Of a stretch of 32,352 nucleotides of DNA, positions 1-6,660 are shown piece by piece. The stretch comes from Bacteroidaceae bacterium. Its GTDB lineage: Bacteria; Bacteroidota; Bacteroidia; Bacteroidales; Bacteroidaceae. Numbering within the stretch: position 1 is the first letter of the stretch; each line of letters starts with the position of its first letter. A model generated the notes under the pieces. The model saw only the letters and a program-made list of their open reading frames with translations, had not been told where the DNA came from and made no database searches. Where the stretch lies: NCBI GenBank assembly GCA_017617335.1, contig JAFZWK010000018.1:1-32352 (forward strand), given 5' to 3'. The translations under genes and the position numbers were made by a program.

Positions 1-1
1 A

Positions 2-751
2 GGTGAGGTACGTCGTATCTATATAGGCTATTGTCGTTCACTCTTAGGCAGTTTCGAAAAGGCACATAGTACAGATGTACTGGCTGGCTATTTGCTGCAA
101 GCGATGGAGGATCTTTTCGAACTGTTTGAGATAGACGCTATGAAGGTGATACTATATCATGCAAATAAGCCTAAATTTACGGACATTATCACTAGAGCAC
201 TTATCATGTATGAGAAAAAACTTCAGGCTCGACAGAAAAAAGCAAAAGATCGTGCCTTTGAACAATATACATGGGAAGTACCAGCAGAGCGCTTATACAA
301 GGAAAGCACTCATAATGTTATACCCAAAGTGGAAGACCATGCATTATTGCCCTTTATGGAGTTGAAGACAGCCTCGGCTCCTGAACGTCGGTTCTCAGAC
401 TACCTTGAAGCAAACAAAGCATATATCGACTGGTGGTATAAGAATGGCGACGAAGGCAAGCAGCATTACAGCATCCCGTACATTAATTCCAGAGGCGAGA
501 AATCTTTGTTCTACGTGGACTTTGTGGTAAGGATGAAGAGCGGACAAGTTTTTTTGTTTGACACCAAAACAGAGAATAGCGACCCAGAAGCTCCTTCCAA
601 GCATAATGCTTTGATAGATTATATGAAAGACAGTAAATTGCAGGGAGGCATAATCGTGGAAAATAACGACGTGTGGCACTATTCACGCTTCCACATAGAT
701 AACACAACAGATGTTCGAGGCTGGGAAACATTCTTCCCAGACAAAGCATGA
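2..751 (+). CDS. Type III restriction-like helicase/nuclease, C-terminal part (5' truncated)
   Basis: The reading frame is open from base 2 with no credible start, so the gene begins before the window and only its last 249 residues are visible. They resemble the C-terminal endonuclease region of type III restriction (Res) / DEAD-box helicase proteins: an ERRFSDYLE stretch, then DWWYKNGD and YSIPY, then a PD-(D/E)xK-like core with an aspartate in FYVDFVV (visible residue about 173) and DTK at about 187-189. The family cleaves DNA under control of an ATP-dependent translocase; the motor domain would lie upstream. It is followed 23 bp later by a small acidic gene and then by DndD-like and HerA-like genes, so it is probably the effector nuclease of that defence locus. 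The family call rests on pattern recognition of the C-terminus only. Confidence 0.72.
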   Translation, partial: GEVRRIYIGYCRSLLGSFEKAHSTDVLAGYLLQAMEDLFELFEIDAMKVILYHANKPKFTDIITRALIMYEKKLQARQKKAKDRAFEQYTWEVPAERLYKESTHNVIPKVEDHALLPFMELKTASAPERRFSDYLEANKAYIDWWYKNGDEGKQHYSIPYINSRGEKSLFYVDFVVRMKSGQVFLFDTKTENSDPEAPSKHNALIDYMKDSKLQGGIIVENNDVWHYSRFHIDNTTDVRGWETFFPDKA

Positions 752-774
752 TTCTAACTTAAATACATCATATT

Positions 775-987
775 ATGGCAAGAGGATTAGACCGTGTTTT
801 TCTCCACTATGGAGTAAGACAAGAAGACATGGAAATTATTGAGCAGTCATGTCGCGACTGCGACATTGACCCAGAATGGCTGAAAGAGCATGTATTGATG
901 CCGTGTAACAAAGAGCGCGAAGCCATTGAGGACGAACGCAAGTTGAACAAGATTTTGAATAGAGCGCTTAATGCCTTACCATCATGA
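775..987 (+). CDS. Small acidic protein associated with the defence locus
   Basis: This encodes a 70-aa soluble, acidic, mostly helical protein with three cysteines (CRDC and PCNK), no signal peptide and no membrane segment. It lies between the helicase/nuclease (23 bp upstream) and the DndD-like ATPase, whose ATG overlaps its stop codon (ATGA at 984-987), so the two are likely translationally coupled. Similar short genes accompany some DNA-modification-type defence loci, but no biochemical function can be assigned from the sequence. The start is the only ATG at the head of the frame. Its leader (AAATACAT followed by a T/A-rich stretch and ATGG) resembles the leader of the gene at 5430. Adaptor or regulator of the neighbouring ATPases is inference. 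Confidence 0.65.
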   Translation: MARGLDRVFLHYGVRQEDMEIIEQSCRDCDIDPEWLKEHVLMPCNKEREAIEDERKLNKILNRALNALPS

Positions 988-2999
988 AGATTAGCAGAAT
1001 TTACGCAGAAAACTATAAGACCTACCGTCATCTTGACCTTAATCTAGAGGTAGATCCTGACAGGCCAATTATACTTATTGGTGGAGGAAACGGTTGTGGT
1101 AAGACTACTCTTTTTGATGCAATCTACCATGCTCTCTACGGTCTGACAATAAAAACGCCAAAACATTTCGAAGAGTTATTTAATGCTGGCGTTATGCTTG
1201 AACCTGGTTTTGCAGGTGGCGACATCATCCTTCAGGTCGATTTCTCAGGAATGGTTCTTGGACGCGAACAACAGTATAACCTAAAACGCACATATCGAGT
1301 TGTTAACGATCATGTTGTAGAAAGTGTGCAGTTGAAAATGGGTGGAAACACCTTTACTTATGGCTCTGCCCAACCTGCTTCACAAAGAGCACAAAATGAA
1401 GAAGTAGTACGCAAGATTATTACTGCAAATCTTCCGCCAGAATTAAGCACCTACTTTTTGTTTGATGCGATGAAGACAAGCGACCTATTGAAAGAAGAAA
1501 AGATAAATGCGCTTATTGAGAAGAACATCAATTCTGTGATGGGCTTCAATAAATATATTCAGTTGAGACATAGCGCGTCTTCTTTGCTTGAATCAAAGAA
1601 AGCAGAACGTTTGGAAAATGAGAACACACGTAAAGAGTATGAGCGATTGGTGAAGGAACGCAAGACTAAACAAGACGAAAAAGAACGCTGCAACACTGAA
1701 TATGCTCAGAAATTGGCTTACGCAAATGAAAATAAAGAACAATATGAACAGGTTAAACGGGGGCGTAATGCAGATGATATTACACGCGACAAGATGCATC
1801 AAATAGAAGAATCTTTAAGATCATACGTTCGGCAAGAAAGGGATTATAGAAAAGAAGCCAATGACATTTGTTGTGACATAGAAACAACTGTCATATATCC
1901 TAAATTGGCAGATGTAATTCGAACAGAGATAGAAGTGGTTTTACACGAGAAACAACGTGCCTCTCAAGCTCGTGACAATCAACTCTCAGAAGAACAAATC
2001 AAAGATTTGACGACAAAGATTGTTCATTATATTGAAAATCAGGAAGGGAAGCCGGAAGGGACATTCGACATTACCACCATAGTCAAAAAGATAATAGAAA
2101 ACCAACAAAACGGGGAAGTTGAAGATGAATATTCCTTCTTGACAGAAAGTGATGTTAAAGTTCTGGAATCTCTGGTAAATTCTTCTTATGTCAATCCGTT
2201 TGTTTCATTGGATGAAAAACGAGAGAGATTAAATAATGAACGAACAGAACTTCCACGTCGCAGGCAACAGCTTGATGACTATCGTCGAGCTATTGGAGGT
2301 CATGATTATACAATCATCGAGCTATATGAGACAAACAACCAACGAATTGATGTACTGAAGAACAATATGGCACAACTTGACAGAGAAATAAAGGAACTTG
2401 GAGATAAGATAGCCAAATACGACTATGACATTCCTCAAGTGCCAGATCCCAAATATGATATGTTGTGCAAGTTGCCAGATTTCTTCAAAGACCTTTCCAA
2501 AAAACTACTGCGTGCGAAGAAATCAAATATTGAGCGCATGATGTGCGAAGAATTGAACAAGAATCTTGTAGTATATGCAGGAGTGATTGGTAGAGTGGAA
2601 TTGTCTGGCGAAAATAGCGAAGAAATCTCTTTCAAATTCTTCCACAAGAATGGTAATGAGATTTCAATAAACCAACTTAATGCTGGTGCGAAGCAAACTG
2701 TCATGCAAGTTCTGCTCAAGGTTCTCTATAAACTCGGAGATTACGAACCACCAGTAATGATTGATACAGTTATGGGCGTGCTTGATAAAGCAAGCCGAGA
2801 AGTTATCCTTGAACATTACTTCCCAGACTTAGCTCATCAGACAATACTCCTTTCAACAGATACAGAAATCACAACAGAACATGATTTCCAAAAGATTGAA
2901 GCATACGTCTCTCGCACCTATACACTACATAGAGACAAAGAAGCTCAATGTACAAATATAAGCGAAGATTATTTTGGACTTAAAACGAACAAACAATGA
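984..2999 (+). CDS. DndD-like SMC/Rad50-type ATPase
   Basis: This encodes 671 residues with an ABC-type head split by a long charged coiled coil. The Walker A is GGGNGCGKTT at residues 33-42. The central region, roughly 180-510, is rich in E/K/R/Q as expected for coiled coil. The C-terminal half-site has a signature-like LNAGAKQ at 565-571 and a Walker B of the form VMIDTVMGVLD near residue 594. An ABC signature of this kind followed by IDTxxGxLD is typical of DndD, the ATPase of DNA phosphorothioation systems, and of related defence SMC proteins. Here the usual E of the LSxGE-type signature is A. The gene overlaps its upstream and downstream neighbours by ATGA, so it is part of one transcript. 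DndD-like is well supported; an actual role in phosphorothioation is not shown, because DndA, DndB and DndC are not visible. Confidence 0.8.
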   Translation: MKISRIYAENYKTYRHLDLNLEVDPDRPIILIGGGNGCGKTTLFDAIYHALYGLTIKTPKHFEELFNAGVMLEPGFAGGDIILQVDFSGMVLGREQQYNLKRTYRVVNDHVVESVQLKMGGNTFTYGSAQPASQRAQNEEVVRKIITANLPPELSTYFLFDAMKTSDLLKEEKINALIEKNINSVMGFNKYIQLRHSASSLLESKKAERLENENTRKEYERLVKERKTKQDEKERCNTEYAQKLAYANENKEQYEQVKRGRNADDITRDKMHQIEESLRSYVRQERDYRKEANDICCDIETTVIYPKLADVIRTEIEVVLHEKQRASQARDNQLSEEQIKDLTTKIVHYIENQEGKPEGTFDITTIVKKIIENQQNGEVEDEYSFLTESDVKVLESLVNSSYVNPFVSLDEKRERLNNERTELPRRRQQLDDYRRAIGGHDYTIIELYETNNQRIDVLKNNMAQLDREIKELGDKIAKYDYDIPQVPDPKYDMLCKLPDFFKDLSKKLLRAKKSNIERMMCEELNKNLVVYAGVIGRVELSGENSEEISFKFFHKNGNEISINQLNAGAKQTVMQVLLKVLYKLGDYEPPVMIDTVMGVLDKASREVILEHYFPDLAHQTILLSTDTEITTEHDFQKIEAYVSRTYTLHRDKEAQCTNISEDYFGLKTNKQ

Positions 3000-4597
3000 G
3001 CAACATACAATCTCTAACCATCAATAAAGCGACTGCTATTGAAGGTATGCACGTCCGTATTCAAGATGTTAAGTCCGCTTTAGAACAACGCATCAACCTC
3101 AACGAATACTCTGAGAACGTGCAAACAGTCGTACTAAACTATAGTGTTGTATTGCGTATCTGTCTTCTTGCTGGTCTTAGTGATAAATCACGCCGAAGCG
3201 TAGAAGACGTGGAAAGTTTTAATTTAAAAGTTGATAATACTCCATACGCAACAACATTCTTTACAAAAGCCAATGTCGGCAATCTTTTTGCTGTTCTAAT
3301 CAAGTTAAGATATCATGATGTTGAAGCGAATTGGCAAGAAGGTCGATGGATAAGTAAAGTAGTAGGAAGAGAAATCTTACGAGGAAGAGAGATTCTACTG
3401 AAAGAAGGAGGAATTGAAGCTTGGCTCCGTTTTGTTCCACAGAAGGGAGGAAGAACGGCAAACGACATTCCAGTTTTAGACCTACCCATTGGAGAGTATG
3501 AGAACGGAATGAATGCAAGCCTCGATATCAATAGCCGAGAAGTTGCAAACACTCAGATTCTTGTTGCCGGAACAACAGGTTCTGGCAAGAGCAATCTTCT
3601 GGCCGTTCTGATTCATGAAATTCGTTCTGCTTCGACAGATACTCACTATCCTGTTAATTTCCTTTTATTTGACTATAAGGGAGAGTTCTCTGACCCACAA
3701 CATGAATTATGGTTGAGTCTTTTTAATACAGACCGAACCGCTGTTCTTAATCCAATAGAACGTCCTTTACCTTTTACACCATTTAAAGACTTTACAGGAA
3801 AGCCTATCAACGAAGTTAATCTCTATGCTACAGAGCTTTCTTCGGCACTTAGCGCAATAAGTCGCACATCTATTAGTGCAAATATGGACAATCGTCTAAG
3901 TAGTGCTATAGTTAATGCATACAAGGCAAAAAATCTTCGTCCTGTCACTTTCCAAGAGATTTTAGACAATTATATAGAATTGCTTCCTGAAAAGCAACAG
4001 GATAAAGCAGACAGTATAGTTTCTGTCTTAAATCAATTGGTTAACAACCATATCTTTGCAGAAGAAGATAACATAGATTTATTAAACGGCTCTTATATCA
4101 TCAATCTTGGAAGATTCCCAAAAGATGGGCCAATGGCTAAAGCGATAGTGTATTTTGTGGTATCAAAGTTGAATAATATATATGAATTACTACCACCACA
4201 AACCTCTAACAAAGAACGTGTAGAAATTCGTCACTTTACAATAATTGATGAGGCTCATTATATGCTTGACTTTGATAATCGACCTTTGCGTGAATTGATT
4301 GCCGTTGGTCGAAATAAAGGAATGAGTATCATCCTTGCTACACAAAATATGGAAAGCTTCAAGAGCAAGTATTTTGATTTCTATGCTAACGCTCAATATC
4401 CTCTTATCATGCGACAGCAGCAACAAAACGACAGCGTGATAAAGGATTTGTTTGGCGTTTCTGGTGCCGCATTACAAGAAATTAAACAAGCTATCGCCGG
4501 ATTACAGAAAGGAGAACTTATTACGCGTGATGCCGCCAACATGGCTCTTGGTATAGGCAAACAATGGCAGAAGATAAAAGTAACACATCTTATTTAA
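2996..4597 (+). CDS. HerA-type ATPase with DndE-like N-terminal domain
   Basis: This encodes 533 residues. Residues about 190-530 form a HerA/FtsK-like ATPase: Walker A GTTGSGKS at 192-199, Walker B LLFDYKGE around 223-230, a second acidic motif IIDEAH at 416-421, and a sensor-like LATQN just after it. HerA enzymes are hexameric DNA pumps that work with nucleases. The N-terminal about 135 residues match the pattern of DndE, the small DNA-binding protein of phosphorothioation loci: a hydrophobic YSVVLRICLLAGL helix where DndE has its NxLCRWA-type helix, NVGNLFAVLIKLRYHD in place of the DndE segment ending ALLKQR, then a basic ILRGREILL. A DndE-HerA fusion directly after a DndD-like gene (ATGA overlap at 2996-2999) makes chance resemblance less likely. 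The ATPase call is strong; the DndE call is moderate. Confidence 0.82.
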   Translation: MSNIQSLTINKATAIEGMHVRIQDVKSALEQRINLNEYSENVQTVVLNYSVVLRICLLAGLSDKSRRSVEDVESFNLKVDNTPYATTFFTKANVGNLFAVLIKLRYHDVEANWQEGRWISKVVGREILRGREILLKEGGIEAWLRFVPQKGGRTANDIPVLDLPIGEYENGMNASLDINSREVANTQILVAGTTGSGKSNLLAVLIHEIRSASTDTHYPVNFLLFDYKGEFSDPQHELWLSLFNTDRTAVLNPIERPLPFTPFKDFTGKPINEVNLYATELSSALSAISRTSISANMDNRLSSAIVNAYKAKNLRPVTFQEILDNYIELLPEKQQDKADSIVSVLNQLVNNHIFAEEDNIDLLNGSYIINLGRFPKDGPMAKAIVYFVVSKLNNIYELLPPQTSNKERVEIRHFTIIDEAHYMLDFDNRPLRELIAVGRNKGMSIILATQNMESFKSKYFDFYANAQYPLIMRQQQQNDSVIKDLFGVSGAALQEIKQAIAGLQKGELITRDAANMALGIGKQWQKIKVTHLI

Positions 4598-4608
4598 ATA
4601 AGAGGCAA

Positions 4609-5403
4609 ATGGATATCAAAGATTTGGAAGATGCAAACGAGGCAATTGCCATGCTGAAGGAATTAGATTTACCTATAAGTGTTGAGCAATTAGGGAAACG
4701 ACAGATACTTGAAACCAAGTATCTTGATGAGGTATTGCTCCCCCAAATACAATCTTATATCCAATCTCTTGTTGGACAATTACATAAGCCATTCTCCCTT
4801 GTTGTTGACTATGAATATGGAATGCCTGTTCTAGTCAGGATAGCTCAAAAAACAAAGCTGAAAGATGATGTAAACCTTAGCAAGCCTAAAATAGGCACAA
4901 CTCGAAGCGGAGTTAGTAATGTGTACTCTTCTGGTCGAATACTTGATGAATGGAAGAGATTCATAGAATCTTTGCCAGATAAAAATCCTATTTATAAGTA
5001 TACGTTCACCCAGTCTTATCATTCGTTGTCTAAATTATTACGTGTAATGCAATCTGGGGAAATGATGAAGTACACGTCTTCATTATTTAAGATACTGAAG
5101 CTTCCTGCGACTGGAAAATTATCTCCAACAAAATTCATGGAAATGTTAGAACCGGAACAATTTGTTCAAGAAAAGACAAAAGATGGTACTATATCAAGAG
5201 TTGTCCTTTGGTCACAGACACAAAAAGTAGGGAATAAATATGATGGCACGCGTATTAAAGTTTTTAAAGAAGATGGAATAACTCCAGTAATGGTGGATAA
5301 AGTCAGGAAAATAAAAGAAGGGCAATGGACATTAAAGAGATTCTGCGAATTGATGGCTCAAAAAGAATATTTTGCCAATCTGCATTTAAATAAACGGAAC
5401 TAA
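4609..5403 (+). CDS. Unrecognised defence-locus protein with shared N-terminal module (paralogue A)
   Basis: I do not recognise a named family. The first 70 or so residues (MDIKDLEDANEAIAMLKELD, then LPISVEQL and an acidic helical stretch ending in FSLVVDY) closely match the start of the next gene at 5430 and of the decayed copy at 6058, so this is a repeated module. The remaining about 180 residues are unlike the paralogue: basic, mixed alpha/beta, with no evident catalytic motif, signal peptide or membrane segment. I chose the ATG at 4609 (264 aa) because the match to the paralogues begins there and an AGAGG lies just upstream. An in-frame ATG at 4564 would add 15 residues inside the HerA gene. 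It lies 11 bp after HerA and is probably co-transcribed with it. Confidence 0.6.
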   Translation: MDIKDLEDANEAIAMLKELDLPISVEQLGKRQILETKYLDEVLLPQIQSYIQSLVGQLHKPFSLVVDYEYGMPVLVRIAQKTKLKDDVNLSKPKIGTTRSGVSNVYSSGRILDEWKRFIESLPDKNPIYKYTFTQSYHSLSKLLRVMQSGEMMKYTSSLFKILKLPATGKLSPTKFMEMLEPEQFVQEKTKDGTISRVVLWSQTQKVGNKYDGTRIKVFKEDGITPVMVDKVRKIKEGQWTLKRFCELMAQKEYFANLHLNKRN

Positions 5404-5429
5404 TTATGATAATCTAAATACATATTATT

Positions 5430-6035
5430 ATGGATAAACTTGATAAAACATACGAGGCAATAGGTATGTTAGAAACTCTGGGTTTGCCAGTCAGCATAGA
5501 ACAGTTGAATGTAGTTGCTCAGATGGAGAAGGATTATCTTCAAGATGAGATTATTCCATTGATTAAGCAGGAACTGGAACCTATGGTTGAGAAGATGAGG
5601 AACCAGTTTAATATGAAGGTCACTTATTCTAAGGAAAACGGTTTGAATATTCAGTTATATGAACCTACTATTCAAAGTAGAAGTATGTTTCCCACAGTAG
5701 AAGAAAGAGGCTATAGAAAGAAGAAGTTCATTATTCGAGTAATATTTCCCGATAACCATGTTTCATGCCAGAAGATTGTATCAAATACGTTCGCTGATGT
5801 TGTTAAATATGCTGGTGCAAAGAATGTAGAGAGACTGGGCATCATGCTTCTTGGAAAAAATATAATATCGTCTTCTCTAATGGAAAACGAAAGATATGCA
5901 GCAGGTCAGCAGCAGATAGAACCAGGTATTTATTTATCTACATATTGTGATACAGATAAAAAACTGGAAATAATAAAGACAATTAATCGTGAATTGAATT
6001 TGAATATTGTTATTGAAAAAGTTCTGTTAGAATAG
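5430..6035 (+). CDS. Unrecognised defence-locus protein with shared N-terminal module (paralogue B)
   Basis: This encodes 201 residues with no firm family. Residues 1-70 share the module of the preceding gene (YEAIGMLETLGLPVSIEQL, then DYLQDEIIPLIKQ). The C-terminal about 100 residues (from KKKFIIRVIFPDNH, through NTFADVVKYAGAKNVERLGI, to GIYLSTYCDTDKKLEIIKTI) look like a compact alpha/beta domain that I associate from memory with proteins near restriction systems; this is not proven here. It has no membrane segment or signal peptide. It follows the 4609 gene after 26 bp on the same strand, and its leader resembles that of the 775 gene. Module duplication with exchange of the C-terminal domain is the simplest explanation for the pair. 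Confidence 0.6.
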   Translation: MDKLDKTYEAIGMLETLGLPVSIEQLNVVAQMEKDYLQDEIIPLIKQELEPMVEKMRNQFNMKVTYSKENGLNIQLYEPTIQSRSMFPTVEERGYRKKKFIIRVIFPDNHVSCQKIVSNTFADVVKYAGAKNVERLGIMLLGKNIISSSLMENERYAAGQQQIEPGIYLSTYCDTDKKLEIIKTINRELNLNIVIEKVLLE

Positions 6036-6057
6036 TGTTCGAAAAAGAGAATGTTTT

Positions 6058-6204
6058 ATGAACAAATTGGATGAGGCCTACGAGAATGCTGAAATGTTGA
6101 AAGCATTGGATTTGCCTATCAGCAAAGACTAGTTAGAGAACATTGAACGTTTGGAGAAAGAAAATGGGAAAGAGCATTTTGAGAATAAGGAGGACAGCGT
6201 ATGA
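6058..6204 (+). pseudogene. Decayed third copy of the shared N-terminal module, interrupted by TAG
   Basis: From ATG at 6058 the frame reads MNKLDEAYENAEMLKALD, then LPISKD, then a TAG stop at 6130-6132. Beyond the stop the same frame continues as LENIERLEKENGKEHFENK to a TGA at 6202-6204. The first part matches the heads of the two preceding genes, and the TAG falls where both have glutamine in the SVEQL/SIEQL segment, so a single CAG-to-TAG change would explain it. The C-terminal domain is absent. The final stop overlaps the ATG of the next gene (ATGA), as if the copy had once been translated and coupled to it. Alternatives are a functional 24-residue leader peptide or stop-codon readthrough. 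Confidence 0.6.
6187..6193 (+). promoter_or_regulatory. Strong Shine-Dalgarno AAGGAGG
   Basis: A full AAGGAGG lies 7 bases before the ATG at 6201. Most genes in this window lack such a site, as is usual in Bacteroidetes, so this one stands out. It supports the start at 6201 and independent initiation there despite the TAG-broken reading frame upstream. Confidence 0.6.
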
Positions 6205-6602
6205 AGATTAAAGAGATATGGTTTGATGCTGATTATATCTACGGCAGAGACGAAGAAGGACATGAATACAAGCAATCGTTGCTGTGGTATCCACGACTGC
6301 TTCATGCTAATGATGAAGAACGCATGAAATATACGTTTAGCCTAAGCGGTATTCATTGGAGAAATTTGGATGAGGATGTCAGCTTTGAGAGTTTTGAATA
6401 TGAGGATGCAGAGCCGAGTGCCCTGCAGCGTTTCTTCTTCACCCATAAGGAAATCAATGTCGCTGAGTTTGCACGGCGAATGGGCATGAACCCCACGCTG
6501 CTTCGAAACTATATAAATGGATTCAAGAAGCCGTCAAAAGAGCGTGAGCAGGAAATTCTTGACCATATTCATAAATTAGGGGAAGAATTAGTTGCTGCAT
6601 AA
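6201..6602 (+). CDS. DUF2442 domain protein with C-terminal helix-turn-helix
   Basis: This encodes 133 residues. The N-terminal about 75 have the DUF2442 pattern: a short beta-rich start, WYPRLLHAN, then FSLSGIHWRNLDEDVSFESF. The C-terminal half contains a helix-turn-helix-like segment (NVAEFARRMGMNPTLLRNYI, then NGFKKPSKEREQEILDHI) typical of small XRE-type DNA-binding proteins. DUF2442 proteins often occur beside a DUF4160 partner in toxin-antitoxin-like pairs, but no such partner is visible here. Its place at the end of the defence locus, after a strong ribosome-binding site, suggests a regulator of the locus or an independent small operon member. The DUF2442 call is good; the function is inferred. 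Confidence 0.72.
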   Translation: MKIKEIWFDADYIYGRDEEGHEYKQSLLWYPRLLHANDEERMKYTFSLSGIHWRNLDEDVSFESFEYEDAEPSALQRFFFTHKEINVAEFARRMGMNPTLLRNYINGFKKPSKEREQEILDHIHKLGEELVAA

Positions 6603-6660
6603 ACAAATGCCACAGAACGGATGACTGAATGAAGAAGAGTGACGCTTTCCACCAGCAGGC

